A DNA stretch of 64,000 nucleotides. Origin: Seriola aureovittata (lineage: Eukaryota > Chordata > Actinopteri > Carangiformes > Carangidae). Shown here one piece after another: positions 50,046 through 61,964 of this stretch. Within the stretch, counting starts at the first letter, position 1. Every line of letters begins with the position of its first letter. The DNA lies in contig NC_079384.1 in NCBI RefSeq assembly GCF_021018895.1, positions 21,688,140-21,752,139 of the forward strand, given 5' to 3'. A program made the position numbers and the translations under genes. Under the pieces are notes generated by a model that was not told the DNA's origin, made no database searches, and saw only the letters and a list, made by a program, of their open reading frames with translations.

Positions 50046-51435
50046 TATCAGAAAGCTAGTCAGTGAGTCATGCACCAACAGCACAAGGCCAGGCTGAATA
50101 TGCCAGTGTGAGATGTAAAGAACATTACAGCAGCCATCCAATCTCTGCCAGCTTCTCTTCTAATGAATGTCTCTTAGGAACTTTACTATTTTCACTCATT
50201 AAGAGTAACTAAATCTTTTAGATATACTGCAAACGTTTCTAGTACTGGAGCTAACAATTATTAAAGGAATGTTAATTTACGGTCATACATGACAAAGAAA
50301 AGCAGCAAATGCACACATTAATAGACTAATTGTTTATGCTCTAGTAGTTTCCTATAAATAAAGGTACCCAGCATAAAAAGTGCACAGCATGCAATAAAAG
50401 ATCCCAGTCTCAAAATGAATGAATATTTTCGCATTATTTATGATGATTTTCTACACAACCAAACAACACTCACTTCAATCCATCACTGAAAACAAAGATC
50501 CAGTAAAAACCCTGCTACTTAGGCAAATGACAAAACAACAATGTGGCATATTTGAACATGGCATGAAGCTGATTTGATTATTTTATCTCAGGAACTTTAT
50601 GAAGGCAGCATGGTTATGTTTACAATGCCTGGTAATACACATAATCCAGTTAAAGTACAATGAATGCGAAAGCACAGACTGGGACAGGACAGGAGATCAG
50701 GAGCAGGCAGGAAATGAGAGAAGAGGTTGGGTGGACTGGAACATGACACAGCTGGAAGAACAGTACAACATATAACAGCACAGTATAAGAGAAAACAAAA
50801 CAAGACAAGACAACCAGCAAAAAAGGATAGACTGGACAAAAGCTAGCAGGGGTCAGACACAGCTAATCCAATACGTCTGCCTACAGTAGCAGTAACACAA
50901 GGCACTGCCCTGAGGACACTGGCATAATATGCAATTATTGTTATTAATCATGATCTTCACTATCAATTCTCAGTTTAGATTAAATCAAATTAGATTCAAC
51001 TTTACGGTCATAACACAGAGTACAAGCACTGAGACAACCAAATGCAGTTTGCCATTTGACCAGAAGGCAACTGCAGATATACGTGTAAATATGTAGTACA
51101 GGTGTAAGAACTAGTAATGCAAGTAGTAGACATTATATACAGAATAAAAACAGGATATGAATACATGCACACACTATAGATCAGATATGTACAGTAAAGA
51201 CAGCAGTTTGCTGTAGGGCAGATATGTACTGGTGAGCCTTCTTGACCATGTAGACACCCAAACCTCCATCCCGCTGATACAGATGGTTTTTTGTGTGTGT
51301 GTGCCACCTTTGGTCTTTCTGAACTCCACAACGATTAAAAAGTTGAAGCTGTTTTCTTTTTTTTGCATTGCTCTGAGAGACCAAACCAGTGGGAGGAAGA
51401 GTGGTCCTCTTTGAAATAAAACTAAAGAGACTGAT

Positions 51436-52026
51436 GCTACGTCCACACAAATACATTTTCATTTTTAAAATGCGTTTTCAAATAAAAACGCTCTCTGTCC
51501 ATAAGAGCGTTTTAGCTCCATATCAGAAACAATCTCCGTCCAGACTATCACAACTGATAATATATACATATCTGAGCAATCATGCACACTGAGCATGCGT
51601 GAGCCGGTGTAAACAGGAAGCAGATTGTCTATTCTGCAGTTGATTGGTTGCAAAAAATCCTACAAATGAGGAACAACAAAGAGACACCTTCAGTGCTAAA
51701 ATGAAGAGTTTAACTGAACAGCTTCTAGCAAAGACAACAATGTAAAGGTAATTCATTATCATGTTGTATTCACCACTGTTAGTCGAGGCAGATGAGGGGG
51801 CCAATCAGGAGCGACTGCGGGTGTCTACATCATCATCTCCAAAGGTCTCTGTTTTCACCCGTCCAGACTCCAACACAGCCCCAGAGTCTTCAAACTAAAA
51901 CGGGGCCCGCAGCGTTTCCAAAAGTCTGTTTTCTGTGCTCAAAAACACCGGAGTCGTGTGGACGGGAGGAGGAAACGCAGCAAGAGAGATGCATTCTAAA
52001 ACAAAAACACCGTATTGTGGACGTAG
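51436..52026. mobile_element. MITE with inverted GCTACGTCCACA ends
   Basis: The left end GCTACGTCCACACAAA (51436-51451) and the right end, TGTGGACGTAGC at 52015-52026, are inverted. The inner text also mirrors itself: attttcatttttaaaatgcg and cgctctctgtccataagagc on the left, and aaaacaccggagtcgtgtgg followed by acgggagg on the right. Fish genomes contain many elements of this GTCCACAC/GTGTGGAC type, probably hAT-related. No transposase is encoded, and an 8-bp target duplication was not found next to the boundaries I chose. Confidence 0.75.
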
Positions 52027-53589
52027 CTTGAGGCAGGCCTATTGTTATTCATTCTCATGTGTTTTCTCACTGGCACAAATCAACCCTGTTAATGCAATGA
52101 ATTAGTCGATGAAAGGCTAAGTGAATTACATTACAGACAGGTAAGACAACATTCCATTGGCCCCAGCTATCTCCGGAAACATAGCAACAACTAACGGTCA
52201 CAGGTTCACCTCAGGGGGTGGACGCTCTACTCACCCTGTGTCCTGGATCCCGGAAATAAACTGAATACAAACAGCAGCAGGTGACATCTCATCTTCTACT
52301 CAAAAGAGAAGATACAGCCAAACTAGATGGACATGCATGAGCTGCAGTTGCTCAATTCATTTGGGAGATGTTCCAAACTGAATAAGCACAACCTCCTCAT
52401 TACTGGCTACACCAAAATAGCTTCCCTCACATTCTTTGGTAAAACAGTCTAGTTAGAGGGCCGCGCCAGTTTTCCCTGACAGCAGTGTTCGAAAATACAC
52501 AGCTCTGGGTCAAAGAAATGATATGGAAATGTTTCAGCTCAGAGAAAGACATTTATTAAAACACACACTGTGTTGAACACTAGTGGGACTTTCCCACCAC
52601 AACAAAAAACACCAAATATGTGTACGTTTTAGACTGAAAATGCCAGTTTGAGTCAAAACCATGTTGTATTTTATCAGCTCCTCCGTCTCAAAACAGTGAT
52701 TGGTGGATTTCATTCAGAGCAGTTGTGAGCATACAGGCTGTCTAATGGTGGGATGGAGATAACAGCAGTCAGACAGGCGGAGGTTTACTCATTCCATATT
52801 CAGCACACAGTCACAGTCTGTCTGGGCTTCTCACTGAATGTTTTACTAACAAGACTCTGGATCTACTGTTCTGGATAACAGTATAGTGAGCTATTGTAAT
52901 GCTTCTCTTTCTTATCTCATATCAGTGGTGAACAAAAATCACCTTTTAGGGTAAAGTCATTTATATTTCATTATGCATATTAAACATGTAAATGGTCTAC
53001 CCCTACCAGTCTGATAAGATTCAGGCAAAGTCATCCAACAGTTTTAGTTTTGCTCACAGGCAGTAGCATGGCTGAATTAGCTTGACACAGTCATCATTTC
53101 CATCTGTACAAAGATGCCTGACCGACTCCTTCACCCATCAACACAAACCCTTGCTACATCTTACTTGCTGTAATGTCACTGGTCGGGTCACCTTTAAGGG
53201 GAAACAACATGGTGGCTGTTCAGAAATCATTGTCAAAATGATCCTAAATGACCAACTAAAATCATCTAAACATCTGTAGATCTATCAGTATCTCACTGGG
53301 ATGAAATTCATTCTTGAGCAGCAGGTTAATCAAACTAAACTTCCACGTGTGTTGTTTTGTCAGTTTTCTAATCAGACATGATATATTTTTAGCATTATAT
53401 GTTTCTAAAATACAAATTCCATCACAGCTTAGCAATGAGAATAACAGCAGTGTAGCATAGTATACCAGGAAACCACAGCAGCTGTTGTGTAGTAGAGCCT
53501 AATGTATTCCCAGGGTTATCTGGGAAGCCTGTGAGCCTATGGAGGTTTTATGGCTGCCGTATGTAGCACTGTGATGTAGTGGAGCTTTA

Positions 53590-53593
<4 letters not shown>

Positions 53594-53669
<76 letters not shown>

Positions 53670-53728
53670 TGTGTGTGTGACTGTGTGTGACTGTGTGTGA
53701 CTGTGTGTCTGTGTGTCTGTGGAGGAGA
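53594..53728 (+). repeat. long (GT)n with a decamer (ACTGTGTGTG)n extension
   Basis: About 43 GT units (53594-53679) with one TA substitution near 53662, followed by three gactgtgtgt-type decamers and tctgtgtg variants. It is the longest GT tract in the window. Confidence 0.97.
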
Positions 53729-54419
53729 TGGGGGGAGGGTACGTCCAGCCAGAAATCCAGCCAGCCCATCCTGGCTTCAGATTACATTTTGTTTCCTTAG
53801 GCACCAGAAAACAAACCACTAACAGTCAGTGTATCCAGTTGCCCAAACACCACATAACCTGGGAGTCACATAGCAATACTGCAGCTCAGTGTGCGAATGT
53901 CTATCTGATAAATAAAGACTAATTATATAATCATTCTACAGACAACATTTATGTCTCTGATTGCACTGAAATACTGTTAAATGCTAAAACAATAACAAAC
54001 CACTGAGAGCCTGAGGAGCTTCGGTTGGGTCTGTTGACACCAACGGAAAGACATGATGCACAGTGAATATTGGGACACATAAACATTAAAACACACCTGA
54101 ACGTTACTCAGTGACAATAAACACCCCTGTCTATAAAGTCAGTCAATACATTATGTATCTAAACCTGTTGACATGTTAAGGCTGACTGCACAAGAGAAAT
54201 AAACCACCACATTCTCATCTACGGGGAGCGTAATATCAGTCATTATCCTTCTTTGTACCTCTACGTATGTGTTTCCATTTCATTCACTGAGGTTTCTTAA
54301 CTGTGACTATTGTGAACCCTAAATCACAACATTACAATATACCCTGCCACATGCCTGTAGTGGAGGAGTACATGCTGTATATTATAGGCTATTAGTTTTA
54401 GTTCATTCAATTGCTTAAT

Positions 54420-54660
54420 ATAAGACTGGGAAATATAGTTGAACTTATTATCAAGCTATTAATGACATTTTCTGATATCTATATATCACAATATGTCAAG
54501 TGAATACAAAAATCACATATTAAAAAATCAAACTGGTGTTGAAAACAATGATCTGTTTTCCATGACTGTTACACATGTGATATATTGTTGAGTAATTTTG
54601 TCACTACAGCCTGCTGAGAAAAAAATGAAAAGATCATATCATCACAATGTTATGCAGGTA
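54420..54660. repeat. possible decayed MITE (GGGCGATAT-type)
   Basis: The stretch gactgggaaatatagttgaa, then tgacattttctgatatctat and atatatcacaatatg, recalls a fish element reading GGGCTGGGCGATATGG ... GATATATATCACGATAT. Similarity is weak and borders are undefined. Confidence 0.3.
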
Positions 54661-55199
54661 AATGATAATATCTAAAATAGACAATGTCTAATACAAGTTA
54701 ATGTTCCTTCATAATTTAGTACTGTGCGAATTAAACCCAGAAAAGGGAAGAGTTACCATTTTCACAAGTGCAAACTGTAATATATACAATGCACTGAACA
54801 GCATTCAAAGTAGTCAAAAATCAAAGGGTAAAGCCAAATTCATATCAAAGCATATATGTGTGCAGGCACGACTCTAGCATTGACATTAGAAGGCTAAAGA
54901 TTCTCTCCAGGCCATGTTTATTCTCTGCGTCTCTAGTATGTGTTTCCACTCTAAACAATGCTGCTATTCAAGAGCCAACACATACTCACACGCAGCTTAG
55001 AAATGTTTCTAAGCTAGCTGAACTGCAGCACTGCAACAACCATGCAGAGACTGTGTATGTGGAAGGTTCTTCCCTGGTCACAGCCTGTCATTTTCTGCTG
55101 ATTAGCCACATGGAGATGAACTTCAGGCCACATCCCCAAAAACAAACTAGCAGCAGTGCTACTGTAAACATACACACACACACACATACACAGTGGACT

Positions 55200-58130
55200 G
55201 TAATGGAAAACAAAGGCTCCTATAGGCAGTGACCTGGTTGCCCCGCTCTTTCCATTCATTGTGAATCCAGATGAGTGCGGCACTTTTATGCCTAATATGC
55301 CAGCATAGGGTTCTGCTGCTGAGCTTTTTCTTTTAGCTTGCATCAGTGTCCCTTAAGTCCCATCAAAAACTAAGTGTCTGCAAGGGAATTACAATGCTGT
55401 TTAGATTCTCTGTATTTCATTCTGTATGTCACACATTCTCAGCTCTCTCTCTCTCTCTTTCATTTTTATTTATCAGACTCTGTCGCTGCCATTTGAACTC
55501 CTCTGTCATGTATTTTTCTGTTTTCTGTTTCAGTCTCTATCCCTGCAGCATCAAAAGTGGGTTTACTGGAAAATAATTTACAATGCCATTAATGGAGTTG
55601 TGTATCTTAATACATAAGGACTTTTTTTAATTCAATGACGAAAAAGAGAAATGTATTCCTCTTCCTCAAGAGCCAAGCTAACTAAAAGTATTATCGGGTT
55701 CATCAGGTGGAAAGTACTCAGACAATGGGACCTCAAATGGATTTTGAGCAACTGCATGACCACAATAGATATTAGTACTAACATTTAGCTCAGATATCCA
55801 GTAAACAAAACTAGACTGCCCTGTGCTGTTACACCAATAGTTCAGTATCATTAATAAATACACAGACTATGCCTCAACCCGCTGTTTCATCATATCACAT
55901 ACATTTTATCAGATTTACTAATTAGTTATGAGCCCATTGCATAATGTGAACTAAGGGTTAGACTATGAAGCTGTGCTTTTATGGCCTGCTACAAAGCAGA
56001 AGGAATATCCCAAAAGAATAAATAACATATGCACTAACAGCTGGGCAGCCTACAGTTATCACTACAATGACTCCATATTAAATTCATTGCTATTACTGCT
56101 CTCATATATCCTATACAGAGAACTGGCTCTAAACCAATTCAGCAAAATGCATCAGTAATTCTAATATTTGCTTGTCCTCATTTTCATTGTATAGCCCACA
56201 TCAGATCTAAGCCAGCCAAACTGTTCTAATCCCCTGCTAGACCAGATGTCTATTATTGGGCCACGCTAACCATAAATACACCATTAAAGATCTTTAAATA
56301 ATAATAATGATAATAACAATAATAATCATCATCATCAGTAATGCCACAGCTGCCAACAGTACCCACAACCATTTAGCTAAACAAATGTCTGCCAGGCACA
56401 GTTATCATAGTTTTACTAATAATGTTGTATAGAGATGTCATAGTACGTAATTACACATTATTCTGTCATAAGGGTTACAACACTTGAGCAGCCCAGCAGC
56501 AGCATCCCTGTTACTGTCTGCTGTTATCTGTGGTTCATGTGCTCCATTAGCTTGGTAAATTATCATTGTATATAACTCTGAACTACAATACATACTAGGA
56601 CTGCTAACCTTGGATTACTGCACAAAGAGTAGTAAAATGCCACCATGTACAGTGATTGCATAAAGTGTGTAGAATCAGGCCCTGTGTAATTATTCCCATC
56701 TTGTGTACTGACTCACATCAGTGCTTTATTTTCAGTTCTGCTGCACATCATGAAATATAAGTGAGCTTTATATTACACAGAGGCAAATCTCAAAATATGT
56801 CTCAAATGCACATATGCTGTCTAATGAAGCAAGAGCCCCCAGTGATATCTTCACACCTGAAAAATATTGAGTTCACTAGTTCACAAGTTAAGACAAGGAA
56901 AAGCAGTTGCTGATTAACTTTCTTTTGATCTACTAATTAATTGATTGACCGTATCAGCTCTATATTATAATTATTAGCTGTTTGAGATCAGTGTTGTGAG
57001 CTGACTGCATATATCCAAGAAAATAAATGTTATTGTCATAAAATGCTTCCAATCAGAGTGATGATTAAACCATGGTGATTTTAGACATCTGATGCTTGGT
57101 GGGAGGGAATTTCAGATTAATCTCCATAATCAGTTTATATTATTATATTATATTATTCTCCCACTAAGACATATAGCTATGAACCAATAAGTTTTGGTGA
57201 GCCATTGCTAACCCACTATACTCCTGTACTACTGGCCGATCTGACCACAGACACTTGACAAAGGCCTGACAGCTTGGCTTGACACACTTCTTCTAATCTA
57301 ATCTCCAATCCTTCTCGACTGTATTCACTCAGCTAGTTAAGCCCCTTGCTAATGAGACTGTGCCCAACTGTATGGAATTAAACCAGAACACTACTCATTG
57401 CCTAAATTATATCACACACAATAACCAAGCGTAATAGGAGGGTGAAAGCATGTTTGTTGTGTGAAACATGAAATAAGATGTGTAGATGAGGGATCATGCA
57501 ATTACAAGTGAGAGGTGTTCAGCTATGACATTATAATTGATCCATGGAATTATGCCACCTCACTATTCCTGTCAAAAACATAGAGGACTTGATGTAAATG
57601 CTTGATTTAAAGAGAGAATAACAGAAAGCCATGGACGTGTGACACCAGGAATTCACCACTGACTAATCCCATAGAAAGCACCACAAGTAGTCAATGACAT
57701 GTGAGGCCCACTGACTTGTATGCTGGTATGCTGTATGCTAATTCTATTCTTTAAAATACATCTGATAAACACAAAAATACTGAACTAACAGATGTCTCTC
57801 AAATTGAAGACCAACCTTACCAAAGACCTATGACCATTAGATGATAATATCATATCTGATGACTTACTGTCCTCAAGAAATGGCACATATGTACAAAGAC
57901 AACACGCTAGATAATTAAATCAGACCTGTGCTTGGGTTTGGCCAGTTATCTGCATAGGCAGATAGAAGGATTCTGTGAACAAAAGAAAACCGGGGAACAG
58001 GCACTGTACAATGAGAGTGCAGTGTATCAGCCAGCCAATGGCTTGTCATGGCATATATTTCACTGTTTGCTGGTTTTTACATGTTAACCCACTGAAAAAT
58101 ACCTCTCTTTTTGTTTTTTGTTTTTTTAAA
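55200..58130. other. microsatellite-poor, AT-rich intronic stretch near the promoter
   Basis: Apart from a short CT run at 55443-55459 this 2.9-kb interval lacks the GT/CA arrays and recognisable transposons seen elsewhere. It sits 1-4 kb inside the gene. No coding sequence is seen. It may hold regulatory elements, but sequence alone cannot show this. Confidence 0.4.
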
Positions 58131-58379
58131 GGAGGGGTAAAATAAATCAGACTAATATATTGCCAAGATTTCCATCCATCACTGCCTGTCTACTGACTGT
58201 ATTAAGAACGCAATAATTACACATCATGCTGAAAATATATCTGCTCCTGAAAGCTCTAACAGTGACAACACTGAGCTGTCTTGAAATTGCAGACAATATT
58301 TTACATGATAAATTGCCCATTGTTCAGCCTGCAGCCAGGCAGTTCTATGTTTTTACAAGTCCTAGCATTCCTGCGTCCT

Positions 58380-58620
58380 TGTCCAAGACGGAGGGGTTGT
58401 TGTCCGCCTGACACAGGCAGACGGGCTTCACGGTCGATCAACAAGCACAAACAACGCAGATTGTAGCCAATAACCACGAGGTAACGGGGATTAGTCTAAC
58501 GTAAAGGCTGTAACGCGGGGTAAATCTAGGAAGCCAACCTCACCTCCCGTCAGCTGATTTACAGTATACAGCAGATTAAAGCATTTAGCCGCTCGGGACT
58601 CGAATTCCTACACATGCTTT
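58380..58620. promoter_or_regulatory. CpG-enriched block in intron 1, about 0.7 kb inside the gene
   Basis: This stretch contains many CG dinucleotides (for example gacggagg, gacgggcttcacggtcgatc, taacgcgggg and agccgctcggg) in otherwise CpG-poor intron. It could be the shore of the promoter CpG island, an intronic enhancer or an alternative first-exon region. There is no coding evidence. Confidence 0.35.
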
Positions 58621-59099
58621 TACCAATGCAACCTGTCTCAGACAAACAACACAATATCTGCTCAAATTCCAGGTGTCTCCAGTCAGCAGATTGATTCATG
58701 TGAAATTGACGCTTCACGTTATGCACTGTGTTGAAGACAGTGTACCTACATGGAGCCAACTGTGTTTAACCATTATTAGCATGTAATAAATGTGAAGACA
58801 TGGTGGTTCGTCTCTTCATCACAGTAAATGATTTATGAATGAGACAGGTTTAGGGATTTTGATGTAAATAAGCGGTGTGTTGTCTGGACCAACGCTTACT
58901 GTTTGCTTTCCATAACCCCCTGCTGGTAGTCCGCCTCCCAACTTGCTTAAGTGCTCAAATAACTGGTCCAACTTGTACACTCAAGAACAAAGACAAACGT
59001 TCTGGTGAAAAATAATGATAAATATAAGCGGTGTACTCACTGGTTCAATGAGCCGTAATAACTAACACATATCCACACAATAATTTCCGCCTGGCAAGC

Positions 59100-59700
59100 C
59101 TACAACATTGCCTCGCTGGCTAGCCACCAACCGCAGAGATTTCCCCATTTGCTTTGCATGTAACAGAGTAAAGAGGAGCACAAAGTCGGCGTTTTCCTTA
59201 CCGTCAGGTCGGGATTGTCGCTGTCACGGTGGTTGACGGCTCGTATGACCCCGGACCTCCACGGCCACCGACCGATGTCGCCGATTTCAGGCGGCTTGTC
59301 CCCGCTGACACAGAGGAACCGCTTCCCGACCAGCTCCGGCCGAGCCTCGACTGCCATGGCCCTTTGCTGGTCCAAACCCCCCCTCGAAAAAACTTCCCAA
59401 CAACGACGCCCTTACAGACCTGTCATTTACGAATCCAAGAATCCAACGGTAGAAAGAAAATCAAAAAGGAAAAGTTATTTGTCGCTATAAGCTGAAAAAC
59501 CGACCCGGGGGATTTAAATGTGTAGCAGTCTCCACCCGCTCGAGCGTCAGTCTCTTTTCTCTCCGCTTGAAAAAACGGTGGAACACTGGACCGCATCACC
59601 GCCGCCATCCATAACTTGTGTTTCTCCGCTGGATCCCATGGCATTCACACGACCGTAGCACGACTGTGTCCCTCCGCTCAATTAAACCCCATCCGTACTA
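59100..59700 (-). promoter_or_regulatory. jmjd1c: CpG-rich promoter and 5' UTR region of jmjd1c
   Basis: About 600 bp around and upstream of the start codon is visibly richer in GC and CpG than the AT-rich surroundings, with dense CG dinucleotides from 59200 to 59650. This is the usual pattern of a vertebrate CpG-island promoter. No convincing TATA box sits at a defined distance, as expected for a broad, dispersed promoter. The transcription start cannot be fixed from sequence. The 5' UTR probably lies within 59358-59650. Confidence 0.7.
59202..59357 (-). CDS. jmjd1c: jmjd1c (KDM3C) coding exon 1, N-terminal 52 residues
   Basis: This is the first coding exon of a JMJD1C/KDM3C orthologue, a large nuclear JmjC-domain protein of the KDM3 H3K9-demethylase family, also known as TRIP8. 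The translation begins MAVEARPELVGKRFLCV and ends HRDSDNPDLT. This closely follows the mammalian JMJD1C N-terminus as I remember it (MAVETRAELVGKRFLCV, then HRDSRNPDLAVYVEF). The ATG at 59357-59355 is preceded by GCC and followed by G, a strong Kozak context. It gives the same N-terminus as the mammalian protein, so I chose it. The exon ends ACG|GTAAGG with the donor GT at 59201-59200, phase 0. The part encoded here is the conserved KDM3 N-terminal region; no catalytic residues are included. A paralogue (a or b copy from the teleost genome duplication) cannot be chosen from this window. KDM3B fits less well. Confidence 0.93.
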
Positions 59701-60267
59701 GTTTCGCCAAGCATCGACTACAACTGCTCGTGCTTGCAGAGCTACTACGACTGCTGTTAACACTAAGTGTTGGCAACTTCTACCGGTATTACAATTGTAA
59801 TAACACTACTACTATTGTTCGTTCTAGTGCCACTGTTGGTACCACAGCTACTATTATACACAACAACAGCAGTATCCATGTAGTCTATAGTAACAGGCTT
59901 TAAGATATTAAAGTCAGGTTTATAAATGTTGCCGTTATTATTAGGACTCGATTACCAGCATAGCAATGTGTGAAACTGCCCAAAAGCCCAACAAGCAACA
60001 ACTTTACTTCTTATTATTTGGGTCTGCATAATATGATTAATAACAATTTGGCAGAAATTTGAACCACTGAAGTACAATATCAACTACCAATGTCAGGTTC
60101 TTCATCCTCTATCTTGGAGCCTGGGTGGTTTAGGGACCTAAAACCAACATTTTTTAGTATAGCCTAATTCTCATTTATTGTAAAGTTTTTCTTTCATTGT
60201 GTGTGTAAAGTAGTTAACACACAGAAACCATAGACAAGGTAGTACTATTCCATCATTTAAGTAATGT

Positions 60268-60515
60268 AAGGCTGCAAGAATGATTTTCCTAAATACATCT
60301 GACAGTTATTTTATTTGATAATTATTTATTTAATAATCATTGATTGCTCAGTGAATACAATATCAGAACAAAGTGAAAAACACCCATCATTATTACATTA
60401 ATCCCATATTTACATATTCAGATTGCTTTTTGTTTGTCTCTATCACAGAAACTACAAAACAAGTTCATATTCACATTTGAGAACTTACTTAAACAATTGA
60501 TCAATTAACCAAAAT
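60268..60515. mobile_element. ATTAATCGATTA-type MITE upstream of jmjd1c
   Basis: The copy begins taaggctgcaagaatgattt and contains tgataattatttatttaata, then gtgaaaaacacccatc and ttcatattcacatttgagaa. It ends caattgatcaattaacc. Order and wording follow the same MITE family found in intron 1. It abuts the 3' tail of a LINE. Confidence 0.55.
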
Positions 60516-61320
60516 TTACATTTATGTTTACATTTACTGATTTGGCAGATGGTTTTATCCAAAGCAACTTACAAGTTAGGAACAACACTAAAGCTTCAGT
60601 ACAGTAAGAGACCTTGGAATAAGCACTAAATGACATGTGATCAGACGTGTGTCGCATTCTGGACCATCTATAAGGGTTTCACTGTGCATGCAGGGGGACC
60701 CACTAAAAGAACATTGCAGTAGTGGAGGTGAGAGATAACCATGGCCTGTAGCAAGAGTTGGGTAATGTATTGAGTCAGGTATGGTCTGATTTTTGTTATG
60801 TTGTTGAGAAAGATGCAATATGGTCAGAGAAGGATAGGTGGTTATCAAACATGATGCACAGGTTTCTCACAAACTTGTGATAGAGAGACTGATTTCATGA
60901 CTAAGAGTTCAGTCTTAGAGTGGTTAAGTTGCAGGTGTCGTTCCTTCATTCATGTGGATATATCTGAGCGACAAGCTGAGCTCCGCACCTAGGCTGTGGT
61001 GGGAATGACAGGTGAGAAGCTATGCAAGCAGATAAACAAACCAAAGACAAAGAGAAGGGACCTCAACACAGAGCCCTGGGACACGCATGCTGAGAGATGA
61101 TGGAATGTGGACATTTGTCCTTGCCATGAAACACTGAAAGAACGTCCAGTGAGATAGGATTCAAACCAAGAACATGCTTTACGATTACTACAGAGTAGAG
61201 ATAACAGGATGTGGTGGTTCACCATGTCAAAGGCTGCTGATAGGTCCAGCAAGATAAGCACCGAACACTGAGCTGCAGCGCTATCTGCCCTTAGGTCTCA
61301 GTCAAAGACAACATAGGCAG
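60516..61320 (-). pseudogene. L2-clade LINE remnant (reverse transcriptase plus 3' tail)
   Basis: On the minus strand the RT region reads MLILLDLSAAFDMVNHHILL then ESYLTGRSFSVSWQGQ and SQGSVL (61261 down to about 61050). A gap follows where the YADD box should be. Then come NLCIMFDNHLSFSDHIASF and LLLQAMVISHLHYCNVLL plus VGPPACTVKPL, a stop codon and MVQNAT (60860 down to 60640). The 3' end (60590 to 60516) has the motif ttggcagatggttttatcca on the plus strand and a TGTAAA-rich tail, as in eel UnaL2-type elements. It is frameshifted, internally deleted and 5'-truncated. Confidence 0.88.
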
Positions 61321-61654
61321 GAATGAAATCACCTTCGTTAACTGCAGACTGGCAGTTCCACAACCCAACAGAGAACATGGCACATGTGGGTGAGGACTGT
61401 TGAAATGATCAAAGGTTAGTAAAGGTTTCTTTGCCTTTTGGCACAGTGATATTTCCTGCATTTATCAAAGACAATAGTAACGATGCAGAAGCACACAGCT
61501 TAGATTGCCATCCAGGTGAGTACGCCCTCTGGATTAGCAACACAAAAGGGTTCTTTTGGGGGGCATGAACTCAGTCAAATGCCCCTGGTGCCCCAAAACT
61601 TGCAACAACCAGCTGAAACTCACAGCATTAATGCATACAGGGATGTTTGTGAAT

Positions 61655-61875
61655 GAAATGAAATGAAAGTAGCTCTTATTAGCAGGACTATGCAAAACGT
61701 ACTGAATCAATTTGCACCAAACTTGGTGGATGAATGGGACATGGGCTTGAGAAGAACCCATTCAATTCTGGGACAGATCCAGATGATTATATATAAATTT
61801 GGATTTTTTTTCTCTGAAGTCTGTGTATGTTGTTTGACATTGCCCTTAACGGAGGTCTGCTCTCTGTGAGTGCCC
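61655..61875 (+). repeat. dispersed teleost repeat (family not named)
   Basis: Landmarks include ttagcaggactatgcaaaac, caatttgcaccaaacttggt, aagaacccattcaattctgg and gacagatccagat, then cttaacggaggtctgctctc followed by tgtgagtgc. This resembles a repeat seen in many fish genomes that ends ggcggaggtctgcgctctcc. It is non-coding; the short frame across it is accidental. Confidence 0.6.
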
Positions 61876-61964
61876 ATCTAGTGTGACAGCTGCAGTCTCC
61901 ACAGGCTCAGTGAGCTTGTTCTCCTGATGCCAATTGAATTTCTTTGACTGTTTAATTGATTAAT

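Larger units (their letters stand above)
10779..59201 (-). other. jmjd1c: jmjd1c intron 1 (about 48.4 kb, phase 0)
   Basis: The interval between the exon 1 donor (GTAAGG at 59201) and the exon 2 acceptor (CAG ending at 10779) is one intron of 48,423 bp. I found no further KDM3-like coding segment in it on either strand. Its reading frames are microsatellite read-through or transposon remnants. Very long first introns are also known for mammalian JMJD1C. Alternative first exons or lncRNAs within it cannot be excluded from sequence alone. Confidence 0.88.

Noticed and set aside
52235..52260. Possible 26-nt microexon on the minus strand (pyrimidine tract, CAG, then a GTGAGT donor)
   Set aside because: Splice-like motifs are good, but 26 nt would break the phase 0 reading frame between exons 1 and 2, and no known JMJD1C counterpart exists. 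It is probably chance.
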